In this document: positions 51,869-60,123 of the stretch, piece after piece
Layout of the letters: each line of letters opens with the position of its first letter
Position numbering within the stretch: the first letter of the stretch is position 1
NCBI GenBank assembly: GCA_027729635.1
Contig: JAQCEM010000003.1
Span: 26,417 to 90,416 of the forward strand
Direction of reading: 5' to 3'
Source of the DNA: Casp-actino8 sp001510335
Lineage (GTDB): Bacteria > Actinomycetota > Acidimicrobiia > Acidimicrobiales > Ilumatobacteraceae
DNA: 64,000 bases
Position numbers and translations under genes: made by a program
Notes under the pieces: generated by a model
Told to the model about the DNA's origin: nothing
Database searches by the model: none
What the model saw: only the letters and a program-made list of their open reading frames with translations

Positions 51869-52921
51869 TCAGCCGTTGATGAGGTCAGCGTAGAAAGGAA
51901 GCACCTGTGCGGGTCCACTCACCAAGAAAGTAGTGATGCAGGTTTCTTTCCACATCGCCAGTTCGTCCTTGATCTTGGCGGGTGGTCCGACGAGAGCGAT
52001 GTCTTCAACCATCTTCAATGGAATTGCCGCAGCAGCTTCGGCCTTCTTGCCTTGCAAGTACAACTCTTGAACTTTGTTGGCGACATCCTCGTAACCCATG
52101 CGGGCGAAAACTTCGAAGTGGAAGTTGGCTCCCTTGGCACCCATACCACCGGCATACAACGCCAAGAACGGGCGCACCATGTCGGCGCACTTTTCAACAT
52201 CGTCACCAGGAATCATCATCACGGTTGAAGCAACTTCAAAGCGATCAGACTTATTGGCTTCACCTGATTTTGCGAAACCTTCATTGAGGCACTTGCGATA
52301 GAAGCCATCTTCTTTCGGTGAGAAGAATAATGGCAACCAGCCATCACAGATTTCGGCTGACAGTGCAACGTTCTTTGGTCCTTCTGCACCAAGGAAGATC
52401 GGAATATCGCGACGCAACGGATGAACTGTTGACTTGAGCGGCTTGCCGAGTCCGGCGCCGTCGGTTCCGGTGAACGGCAGGTCGTAGAAGTTGCCGTGCG
52501 ATTCAACGGGCTTTTCGCGAGCCAAAACCTGACGCACGATGTCGATGTATTCGCGGGTGCGGGCGAGGGGCTTTGGATACGCCTGGCCGTACCAACCTTC
52601 AACAACTTGTGGGCCACTGGCGCCAAGTCCCAAGATGAAACGCCCGTTCGACAAGTGATCGAGGGTGATCGCTGCCATCGCTGCCGCTGTTGGTGTGCGA
52701 GCACTCATCTGCATGATGGCCGTACCCAAGCGGACATTGGTGGTGTTTGCGCCCCACCAGGCAAGGGGAGTCAGGGCATCGCTGCCGTATGCCTCAGCTG
52801 TCCAGATCGAATCGAAACCAAGTCGGTCGGCTTCTTTCACTGCCTCGTCGGCACCAGCTGGCGGTCCAGCCGACCAGTAGCCAGTGTTGTAGCCGAGTTT
52901 CATTGTCTTGGTTGCGCTCAT
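51869..52921 (-). CDS. LLM-class F420-dependent oxidoreductase
   Basis: A 350-residue luciferase-like TIM-barrel flavin enzyme. KLGYNTGYWSAGPPAGADEAVKEADRLGFDSIWTAEAYGSD at the start and LGLGASGPQVVEGWYGQAY later are typical of mycobacterial-type F420-dependent members, consistent with fbiC in this genome. The reaction is unknown; relatives reduce or oxidise alcohols, aldehydes and unsaturated compounds. GGAGGC precedes ATG 52921. It lies 45 nt after the P450 and 19 nt before the amidase. Confidence 0.88.
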   Translation of the reverse strand: MSATKTMKLGYNTGYWSAGPPAGADEAVKEADRLGFDSIWTAEAYGSDALTPLAWWGANTTNVRLGTAIMQMSARTPTAAAMAAITLDHLSNGRFILGLGASGPQVVEGWYGQAYPKPLARTREYIDIVRQVLAREKPVESHGNFYDLPFTGTDGAGLGKPLKSTVHPLRRDIPIFLGAEGPKNVALSAEICDGWLPLFFSPKEDGFYRKCLNEGFAKSGEANKSDRFEVASTVMMIPGDDVEKCADMVRPFLALYAGGMGAKGANFHFEVFARMGYEDVANKVQELYLQGKKAEAAAAIPLKMVEDIALVGPPAKIKDELAMWKETCITTFLVSGPAQVLPFYADLING

Positions 52922-52966
52922 GCCTCCAACGATAGGCGTATGAGCTCGCCAACGAAGTATTGAAAA

Positions 52967-54181
52967 CTATTCAGGATCGAATGAAATGGGCATGTTCTCT
53001 GGCCCAAAGATCGCAACGGTGGAGGGCTTCCAGGTGACCGCACCATCGATGCGGAGGTTTTTCATCCGTTGTGCCATGATCGGCAATGCTTCGTGCTGTT
53101 CGGCACGAGCAAGCGCAGCGCCGAGGCAATAGTGGATTCCCGATCCGAAAGTCATCTGCGGTTGGCCGGCCGGCTCGCGGGTGATATCAAAGATATTGGC
53201 ATCATTGAAAACAGTTTCGTCGCGGTTGGCGATCGACAATGATGGTGTCACCAATGTTCCTTTGGGGAATAGGACGCCCTTATATTCGATATCTTCACTG
53301 GCGAAGCGCCCGGTGGCACGAACTGCTCCGAAATAACGCATGGTTTCTTCAACAGCTTTGCCAGCAAGTTCAGGTTGCTCGGCGAGAAGTTTCCACTGCT
53401 CGGGATGTTCGGCGAACAGAGCGATTGAACAACCGAGTTGATTGCGCGTGGTGTCGGTGCCACCAACGATGACTGCTTCAACCATCATTTCAAGTTCGGC
53501 TTCGTCAAGTTTGTCGCCGGCTTCTTCGGCGGCAATCAAACTGGTGATGAGATCATCAGCGGGGAGTGATCGGCGATCGGTGATGAGTTGACGGGTGTAC
53601 GCACCAAGTTCATCTTGCGCCTTGAAGATCACATCTAATTCTTCAGAGGCAGTGGCATTGAAAATTCGCAGGACATCCTCGGCCCAACGACTGAATAACT
53701 GCCAATCCTTTTTCGGAGCGCCGAGCAATTCGCAAATGATCGGGATCGGGTACGGGTCACAGATGTCGGTCGCCAGATCGCACTTGCCATTTTTCGCAAC
53801 GGGATCAATGAGTGAGTTCATGACTTCGCGCATAAAGGGACGCAGGCGATCGGCCGCGCGAGGTGAAAATGATGGAGCGACTAAACGACGTAGTCGAGTA
53901 TGCACATCGCCTTCGGCAGACAAGATTGATTGGCGTCGGCGCTCTTTGAGGCGTGGATCGTTCACGCCAAAAGCTTCGGCTGCTAACGCTGCAGCACTAT
54001 GCCAGCGCTTATCGCGCAAGATGGCGACACAGTCTTCGTATTTGAAAATCGGATACGCAAAAACGCCCTTAGCAATCCACGATTCTTTAGATAACGCAAG
54101 AAGTGCGTTGCGGTGTTCTTCTGCATCGGCAAAATCAAATTCAACCGTTGGTAATTCAAGTTCGGAGAGGGGAGTCGCCAT
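52967..54181 (-). CDS. Cytochrome P450 monooxygenase
   Basis: A 404-residue soluble P450. The oxygen-binding I-helix is AVIVGGTDTTRNQLG, the K-helix ExxR is in VEETMRYFG, and the haem-binding loop FGSGIHYCLGAALARAE holds Cys352. An actinobacterial CYP needing separate ferredoxin and reductase, none of which is adjacent. First gene of the P450-LLM-amidase operon, diverging from the aldehyde dehydrogenase gene with a shared 112-bp control region. Substrate unknown. Confidence 0.92.
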   Translation of the reverse strand: MATPLSELELPTVEFDFADAEEHRNALLALSKESWIAKGVFAYPIFKYEDCVAILRDKRWHSAAALAAEAFGVNDPRLKERRRQSILSAEGDVHTRLRRLVAPSFSPRAADRLRPFMREVMNSLIDPVAKNGKCDLATDICDPYPIPIICELLGAPKKDWQLFSRWAEDVLRIFNATASEELDVIFKAQDELGAYTRQLITDRRSLPADDLITSLIAAEEAGDKLDEAELEMMVEAVIVGGTDTTRNQLGCSIALFAEHPEQWKLLAEQPELAGKAVEETMRYFGAVRATGRFASEDIEYKGVLFPKGTLVTPSLSIANRDETVFNDANIFDITREPAGQPQMTFGSGIHYCLGAALARAEQHEALPIMAQRMKNLRIDGAVTWKPSTVAIFGPENMPISFDPE

Positions 54182-54241
54182 TCCTCAAGCCTAATACTGC
54201 GAAGCCATGATCGACATTGTCGGGGTGGACAAAGGTTGGCG

Positions 54242-54258
54242 CAGCGACTTTGTCGCTG
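54242..54258. promoter_or_regulatory. Palindrome in the P450/patD divergent region
   Basis: CAGCGAC-TTT-GTCGCTG is a perfect 7-bp inverted repeat centred between the divergent P450 and aldehyde dehydrogenase genes, about 24 bp upstream of the TATAGT box. This suits an operator for a shared regulator or a hairpin. Confidence 0.5.
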
Positions 54259-54281
54259 AATTCCAGTCGTGATGAGTGGTT

Positions 54282-54287
54282 TATAGT
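54282..54287 (+). promoter_or_regulatory. -10 element of patD-like gene (leaderless)
   Basis: TATAGT ends 6 nt before the ATG at 54294, the same spacing as for dapB. No ribosome binding site is clear. Confidence 0.55.
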
Positions 54288-54293
54288 GGGTGC

Positions 54294-55721
54294 ATGAAGA
54301 CCTACCGAAATTTCGTCAATGGTAAGTACGTCGACGCGGCCGATGGTCGCACGATCCCAGTCATTAATCCGTCCACAGAGGAGCAGTATGCAACTGCTCC
54401 TCTGTCGGCATCGGCCGACGTTGATCAAGCAATACAGGTTGCGGCCGATGCATTTGAAACCTGGCGTGACTCGACACCGAAAGATCGTTCACTAGCGTTG
54501 TTCCGCATCGCCGATGCGATTGAGGCTCGCGCCGAAGAGTTCATTGCTCTTGAGTCAGAGAACTGCGGCAAGCCCATTGGCATGACCCGCTCGGAAGAAA
54601 TTCCACCAATGGTCGACCACGTGCGATTCTTTGCGACTGCTGCCCGACACCTCGAAGGCAAGAGTGCCGGCGAATACGTTCCCAACATGACGAGTTATAT
54701 TCGTCGCGAACCCATTGGTGTCTGTGCGCAAGTTGCGCCATGGAACTATCCGATGATGATGGCCGTTTGGAAATTTGCTCCTGCGATTGCGGCTGGAAAC
54801 ACGGTTGTGTTGAAGCCCAGCGACACCACTCCGGTGAGCACAACGTTGTTGGCCGAAATTTGTGCGGAGTTTTTACCAGCAGGAGTCATGAACGTTATTT
54901 GTGGTGACCGCGACACTGGTCGTGCCATGGTGTCGCATAAGACCCCGTCGCTCGTGAGCGTCACTGGTTCGGTGCGCGCTGGTATGGAAGTTGCCGAGTC
55001 GGCATCAAAGAGTTTGAAGCGAGTCCACCTTGAACTTGGCGGCAAGGCGCCGGTCATTGTGTTTGATGACGCTGACATTGCTGCTGCTGCTGAAGGAATC
55101 GCGATGGCTGGTTACTTCAACGCTGGTCAAGACTGCACCGCGGCGACTCGCGTGTTGTGCTCGGCTGGGGTGTACAAAGACTTCGTGGCTGCCCTCACCG
55201 AACAAGCGAAAGCCACTCAATGTGGAATGCCCGATAACGAAGACGTGCTCTTTGGCCCAGTGAACAACGCCAATCAGTTGGCGCGAGTTTCGGGCTTCTT
55301 TGATCGTTTGCCATCGCACGCAGAAGTCAATGCGGGAGGGTCACGTCAATCTGGTTTGGGCTATTTCTTTGCACCAACAGTCGTGAGCAACTTGCGCCAG
55401 ACCGATGAAATGGTTCAGACCGAAATCTTTGGTCCAGTGATCACGGTTCAATCTTTCGTCGGCGAAGATGAAGCGGTGCGTTGGGCCAACGGTGTTGACT
55501 ACGGTTTGGCATCAAGCGTGTGGACCAAAGATTTCGGTCGCGCCATGCGCATGACCAAGCGTCTCGATTTTGGTTGTGTGTGGGTCAACACGCATATCCC
55601 GATGGTTGCCGAAATGCCTCATGGCGGATTCAAGCAATCGGGTTACGGCAAAGACTTGTCGATGTATGCGCTCGAGGATTACACGCGCATCAAGCACGTC
55701 ATGGCCAACCTCGAAAGTTGA
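54294..55721 (+). CDS. patD: Aldehyde dehydrogenase, gamma-aminobutyraldehyde type
   Basis: A 475-residue NAD-dependent aldehyde dehydrogenase. Catalytic Glu lies in HLELGGKAP and Cys in NAGQDCTAATR. The C-terminal text HGGFKQSGYGKDLSMYALEDYTRIKHVM and VNTHIPMVAEMP closely follows E. coli PatD (YdcW), which oxidises 4-aminobutyraldehyde from putrescine to GABA. ATG 54294 gives MKTYRNFVNGKY, the normal start. The next four genes are a polyamine-type importer, the same set as ydcSTUVW, so a polyamine-catabolic role is well supported. GABA transaminase is not adjacent. Confidence 0.85.
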   Translation: MKTYRNFVNGKYVDAADGRTIPVINPSTEEQYATAPLSASADVDQAIQVAADAFETWRDSTPKDRSLALFRIADAIEARAEEFIALESENCGKPIGMTRSEEIPPMVDHVRFFATAARHLEGKSAGEYVPNMTSYIRREPIGVCAQVAPWNYPMMMAVWKFAPAIAAGNTVVLKPSDTTPVSTTLLAEICAEFLPAGVMNVICGDRDTGRAMVSHKTPSLVSVTGSVRAGMEVAESASKSLKRVHLELGGKAPVIVFDDADIAAAAEGIAMAGYFNAGQDCTAATRVLCSAGVYKDFVAALTEQAKATQCGMPDNEDVLFGPVNNANQLARVSGFFDRLPSHAEVNAGGSRQSGLGYFFAPTVVSNLRQTDEMVQTEIFGPVITVQSFVGEDEAVRWANGVDYGLASSVWTKDFGRAMRMTKRLDFGCVWVNTHIPMVAEMPHGGFKQSGYGKDLSMYALEDYTRIKHVMANLES

Positions 55722-55826
55722 TTGTTCACCTGACTGATCAAGGATCTGCGCATCAAAGAAATTGTTGGCGTCCTTCGGCGGTGTTAGTTTAAAGAAGTCT
55801 TCGCGGGAGTCGTCGCGAGAGGGGGG

Positions 55827-56969
55827 ATGAGTCGGGTCGTGAGTGAGCAGGTCATTGAACTTCATGACGTCAGTAAGTCGTTTGGCAACTTCCAAGCCGT
55901 CAAACACGCTGACTTCTCCATCCGTCACGGCGAGTTCTTCGCCATGCTTGGTCCATCGGGATGTGGCAAGACCACGACGCTCAAGATGATTGCTGGCTTT
56001 GAACAGCCGACGACTGGTCAAGTGATTCTTGAGGGAGTCGACGTTTCATCTGTTCCGCCGCATAAGCGGAACGTCAACACTGTCTTTCAGCAATACGCTC
56101 TCTTCCCTCACTTGTCGGTTGTCGACAACGTGGCTTTCGGATTAAGGGCCAAGAAGGTGCCCGAGACTCAGGTGCAGTCGCGGGTCGCCGAAATGCTTGA
56201 TGTGGTTCGGCTCGGTGGTTTTGCGACTCGCCGACCGTCCCAACTATCGGGTGGGCAGCAACAACGTGTGGCGTTGGCACGGGCGTTGGTGAATATGCCA
56301 AGTGCGCTGTTGCTTGACGAGCCCCTTGCTGCGCTTGACCTGAAGTTACGCGAAGCGATGCAGATCGAACTCAAGCGGATTCAGCGTGAGGTCGGGATCA
56401 CTTTCGTGTTTGTCACTCACGACCAAGGTGAAGCGCTCACGATGTCTGATCGGATCGCTGTGATGAATGAAGGTGTGGTTGAGCAAATAGGCACTCCAGA
56501 TGAGATTTACAACCGACCCCTCAGCTTGTTCGTCGCTGGTTTCATCGGCTCAGCCAACCTGTTACCCGGAACCATTCGCGCAACCACTGAATCAGGTTGC
56601 GTGGTCGAACTCCTGAACGGTCAGCGGGTCGCAACCTCAAATCGCCACAGCATCGGCGGCAAGGTGTCAGTCATGCTTCGACCAGAACGTCTCCACCCAG
56701 TCGCCGCTCAACCTGCAGATGGTTTTGGTCTTCGAGGAACCGTCACGAGCGTGACCTTTCAAGGCGCGTGGCTGCGGGTCATTGTCGAACTACCCGACGG
56801 CACCGAGTTGTCAGCGGAAGCCGACGCCGATAGTGACCTTCCCTCGCTGCGCCCTGGGCACGAGCACTGGGTTGCGTGGTCACACACAGCGGCGTACGCG
56901 CTCGAGGGTTGGCCCGAACGGGCTGGTGCGACAAGTCTTGACGTTGACCATATTGAGGCCGGACTGTGA
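55827..56969 (+). CDS. potA: Spermidine/putrescine-type ABC importer ATPase
   Basis: A 380-residue CUT1/Pot-type ATPase. Walker A is MLGPSGCGKTTTLKMIAGF, signature PSQLSGGQQQRVALARALV, Walker B LLLDEPLAALD; the C-terminal TOBE domain (about 285-360) regulates transport. GAGAGGGGGG precedes the ATG. A 105-nt gap from patD may hold a second promoter or simply join the operon. Ligand specificity is inferred from context: substrate binding is by the potD product. Confidence 0.88.
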   Translation: MSRVVSEQVIELHDVSKSFGNFQAVKHADFSIRHGEFFAMLGPSGCGKTTTLKMIAGFEQPTTGQVILEGVDVSSVPPHKRNVNTVFQQYALFPHLSVVDNVAFGLRAKKVPETQVQSRVAEMLDVVRLGGFATRRPSQLSGGQQQRVALARALVNMPSALLLDEPLAALDLKLREAMQIELKRIQREVGITFVFVTHDQGEALTMSDRIAVMNEGVVEQIGTPDEIYNRPLSLFVAGFIGSANLLPGTIRATTESGCVVELLNGQRVATSNRHSIGGKVSVMLRPERLHPVAAQPADGFGLRGTVTSVTFQGAWLRVIVELPDGTELSAEADADSDLPSLRPGHEHWVAWSHTAAYALEGWPERAGATSLDVDHIEAGL

Positions 56970-56975
56970 ATGGGT

Positions 56976-57003
56976 TTGTCCATCCAGTCGTGGCGGCTAT
57001 GGT
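56976..57003 (+). promoter_or_regulatory. Possible promoter before potD
   Basis: TTGTCC (56976-56981) and TATGGT (56998-57003) are spaced 16 nt apart in the 88-nt gap before potD. Both are partial matches to -35 and -10 consensus; a separate promoter would let the binding protein be made in excess. Confidence 0.3.
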
Positions 57004-57057
57004 ATGCAAGAGTCAATGGTTTAACAAAGCAAGTTCACAGATTCTGGGAGGACACAG

Positions 57058-58206
57058 ATGAACATTTCAAAGCGCGAATTTTCCCGACGTCAACTTCTCA
57101 TTCGCTCCGGTCTTGCCGGTGCTGCGGGGTTGTCATTACCAGCAATCCTCGCGGCGTGCGGTGGCGACGACGGCGGTGACAGTGGGACACTGACACTTCT
57201 TTTCGAGAACTGGCCTGAATACATTGACGTGACCGATGGTGACGTACTTGGCACGATTGATCGTTTCATCGCCGCCAGTGGAGTTGCCATGTCCTACTCG
57301 GAGGCATTCAACGACAACCTCGAGTATTTCGCCAAGATCCAGCCTTTGCTCGGCACGGGTAAGAGTATTGAGGCAGACATTATTGCGCCCACCCAGTGGA
57401 TGGCAGGTCGCCTCCGGAAACTTGACTGGCTTGAGAAGTTGCCGCTGAACAAGATCCCCAACAGCAAGAATCTTGAAGATGCGTTCAAGTTGCCTCCAAG
57501 CGATCCAACCGGTGAGTACAGCCTTCCGTGGCAGTCCGGAATTGCGGGTATCGCCTACAACATTGACGCCACTGGTCGAGAGTTGAAGAGCATCGCCGAC
57601 CTGTTCGATCCTGAATTTAAAGGAAAGATTGGCATGCTCACCGAGATGCGCGACACTGTCGGCTTGCTCCTACTCGGTCTCGGCGTCAACCCATCCGACA
57701 TCACCTCGTTTGACGAGGCGGCTGGCGCCTTTGAACAACTTGAGAAGGCGAAGAGCGACGGGCAGATTCGTGCTTTCACCGGCAACGATTACCTCGACGA
57801 TTTGGGACTCGGTAATTTCGCCGCGTGCATCGGATGGTCGGGCGACGTGCTCCAGCTCATAATTGATAACCCAAGCGTTCGTTTCGTTGTTCCTGAAGAG
57901 GGCGCCACGCTGTGGTGGGACACCATGGTGGTTCCCAAGGGTGCGAAGAACGTTGAAGCAGCAGCCAAGTTCATGGACTTCGTCTATGACCCGGTGCAGG
58001 CGGCACAGCTCACGGCCTACGTGCAGTACATCTCGCCTGTGAGAGGTGTCCGAGAGGAAGTCGCCAAGATTGACCCAGCGCTTGCCGACAATCCTTTGCT
58101 TTTCCCAGACGACGAGACAAAGAAGCGCTTCTTCCCATTTGCCGACTTGAGCGATGAGGTTGAAATGCAGTTCGAAGAGGCTTTCTCAGGCATCATCGGG
58201 GCCTAG
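57058..58206 (+). CDS. potD: Spermidine/putrescine-type substrate-binding lipoprotein
   Basis: A 382-residue exported binding protein with a twin-arginine-like lead (FSRRQLLIRSG) and a lipoprotein box LAAC (Cys34). The mature part begins LTLLFENWPEYIDVTDG, typical of PotD/PotF. SGIAGIAYNIDATG and later VPEEGATLWWDTMVVPKGAK, with aromatic and acidic residues, match the polyamine pocket of the family. GGGAGG precedes ATG 57058. Encoded between potA and the permeases. The combined twin-arginine and lipobox suggests Tat export with a lipid anchor. Confidence 0.88.
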   Translation: MNISKREFSRRQLLIRSGLAGAAGLSLPAILAACGGDDGGDSGTLTLLFENWPEYIDVTDGDVLGTIDRFIAASGVAMSYSEAFNDNLEYFAKIQPLLGTGKSIEADIIAPTQWMAGRLRKLDWLEKLPLNKIPNSKNLEDAFKLPPSDPTGEYSLPWQSGIAGIAYNIDATGRELKSIADLFDPEFKGKIGMLTEMRDTVGLLLLGLGVNPSDITSFDEAAGAFEQLEKAKSDGQIRAFTGNDYLDDLGLGNFAACIGWSGDVLQLIIDNPSVRFVVPEEGATLWWDTMVVPKGAKNVEAAAKFMDFVYDPVQAAQLTAYVQYISPVRGVREEVAKIDPALADNPLLFPDDETKKRFFPFADLSDEVEMQFEEAFSGIIGA

Positions 58207-58211
58207 CACTC

Positions 58212-59288
58212 GTGACCCCTCCCGTTGTTTCGAGGGTGAGATCGCTGACCAAAATCTCGAGCGAGCGGTTTGGTCTGGTCGGTCTCATCTTGGTGGGGGT
58301 GGCCTTATTGTTAATCGGTGCGAGGATGGTCTCGGGCCCCATCGCGGTTCTTGTTTTAGTGTTCGCCGCCCTCGTGGTTATGGGTTGGATCACCCTGGCT
58401 ATCCTCGGGAATCCTGAAACCAAACGAGCCCTTGCTCCGTATGGTCTATTGAAGCCGGGTTCAATGTGGTTGGCGTTGTTTTACCTCGCCCCGCTGTGGA
58501 CTCTCCTGAAGAGTTCGCTCTCATCGAAGGAAACCCGTTTTGAGGTCTTCCCCTCGTTCACTTGGGAATTCGCCAATTACGGCAAGGCTTTCAGCGATTT
58601 CGGTCCGCAGTTCGGTCGTTCGTTCTTATACGCCGGAATCGCCACTGCCCTCACGATTTTGATCGGCTATCCAATTGCCTATGTGATCGCCTTCAGAGCT
58701 GGCAAGTATCGCAACCTCCTTCTTGGGCTGGTGGTGATCCCATTTTTCACGAGTTACCTCATTCGCACTATTGCTTGGACCTCGATCCTTGCTGATAGCG
58801 GCCCGGTGGTGGGCATCATTGAATCAATTCATCTCACGGGTGTTCTCGAGTCACTCAACGTGATGGACAACGGGCGATTGATCAACACTCCTGCGGCGGT
58901 CATCGGCGGTCTCACCTATAACTTTCTTCCATTTATGATCCTTCCGATTTATGTGAGCCTCGAGAAGATTGACATTGGCTTGGTCGACGCTGCACAGGAT
59001 CTGTACTCCTCTGGATCGCGTGCTTTGCGCAAAGTGGTTCTGCCGTTGTCAATTCCAGGAGTGTTTGCCGGGACTCTATTGACATTCATTCCGGCCGCTG
59101 GTGATTTCGTGAATGCACAGTTCCTCGGCAACCCCAACACCACAATGATTGGTAACTCAATCCAGGATCAGTTCTTACGGCAGAACAACTATCCCGTTGC
59201 AAGTGCGATGTCCTTCGTGTTGATGGCGATCATCACGGCCCTAGTCGTCGTATACAGCCGTTTCTTTGGAACCGAGGACCTCGCGTGA
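58212..59288 (+). CDS. potB: Spermidine/putrescine-type ABC permease, PotB-like
   Basis: A 358-residue membrane protein with a longer than usual N-terminus: two helices up to about residue 75 precede the usual permease. The PotB core has ALFYLAPLWTLLKSSL, then the permease loop LVDAAQDLYSSGSRALRKVVLPLSIPG (EAA-like motif contacting the ATPase). GTG 58212 starts 5 nt after the potD stop. It overlaps potC by 4 nt. It forms the channel with PotC. Confidence 0.87.
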   Translation: MTPPVVSRVRSLTKISSERFGLVGLILVGVALLLIGARMVSGPIAVLVLVFAALVVMGWITLAILGNPETKRALAPYGLLKPGSMWLALFYLAPLWTLLKSSLSSKETRFEVFPSFTWEFANYGKAFSDFGPQFGRSFLYAGIATALTILIGYPIAYVIAFRAGKYRNLLLGLVVIPFFTSYLIRTIAWTSILADSGPVVGIIESIHLTGVLESLNVMDNGRLINTPAAVIGGLTYNFLPFMILPIYVSLEKIDIGLVDAAQDLYSSGSRALRKVVLPLSIPGVFAGTLLTFIPAAGDFVNAQFLGNPNTTMIGNSIQDQFLRQNNYPVASAMSFVLMAIITALVVVYSRFFGTEDLA

Positions 59289-60106
59289 GCATTACCACGA
59301 AACGCGGACGTGTTGGGCGAGTTGCAGTCAACGTTTTTGCCGGTTTCGGATTTCTCTATCTCTTCTTGCCGATCGCCTTCATCGTGGCGTTCTCTTTCAA
59401 TCAGCCAAAAGGCAAGTTCAATATTGTGTGGCAGAAGTTCACGTTAGAAAACTGGACCGACCCCTTCTCTGATACTGCCCTGACTGATGCCTTCGTGACC
59501 AGCTTGCAGATTGCTGCGATTTCAACTCTCATTGCCACCATCTTCGGTTCGATGATCGCTATCGCTTTGTCGCGCTATCGCTTTCGAGGATCGGCCGTCT
59601 ACAACTTCTTGCTTGTCCTCCCTCTCACGACACCCGAGATCGTTTTGGGCTCATCACTCGCCACGCTTTTTCTCGGCCAGAGCGTCATTGAATTCGGGTT
59701 TACCACCATCGTGATCGCTCACGCCATGTTCCAGATCAGTTTCGTGGCCCTGACAGTTCGGGCTCGCATCCGAGGTTTCGACTGGACTCTTGAGCAGGCC
59801 GCACAGGATCTCGGCGCCTCGCCCATGCGCACCTTTTGGAAGATCACCTTTCCCTTGATACTGCCAGGAATCCTCGCTGCATCACTGCTCGCTTTTGCCC
59901 TCTCGCTTGACGACTTCATCATCACTTTTTTCAACTCTGGCTCAACGCTCACTTTCCCACTGCGGATATTTGGTGCTTCGCGTGTTGAACTCCCGCCCCA
60001 GATCAATGTGCTAGCGACTGTGATCCTTGTCGTGACGATCGCGATCCTCGGAGTGGGTTCGGTCATTGGTCAGCGTCGCCGCAAGCGACTCGGACAGGTT
60101 GGTTGA
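59285..60106 (+). CDS. potC: Spermidine/putrescine-type ABC permease, PotC-like
   Basis: A 273-residue membrane protein with six helices. The ATPase-contact loop is LEQAAQDLGASPMRTFWKITFPLILPG, close to the EAA motif; ALSLDDFIITFF and the final FPLRIFG pattern are typical of PotC. GTG 59285 overlaps potB by 4 nt. It closes the patD-potADBC set. The convergent sulfatase ends 17 nt beyond its stop. Confidence 0.9.
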   Translation: MSITTKRGRVGRVAVNVFAGFGFLYLFLPIAFIVAFSFNQPKGKFNIVWQKFTLENWTDPFSDTALTDAFVTSLQIAAISTLIATIFGSMIAIALSRYRFRGSAVYNFLLVLPLTTPEIVLGSSLATLFLGQSVIEFGFTTIVIAHAMFQISFVALTVRARIRGFDWTLEQAAQDLGASPMRTFWKITFPLILPGILAASLLAFALSLDDFIITFFNSGSTLTFPLRIFGASRVELPPQINVLATVILVVTIAILGVGSVIGQRRRKRLGQVG

Positions 60107-60123
60107 GTGAGTAGTTAACTGGT

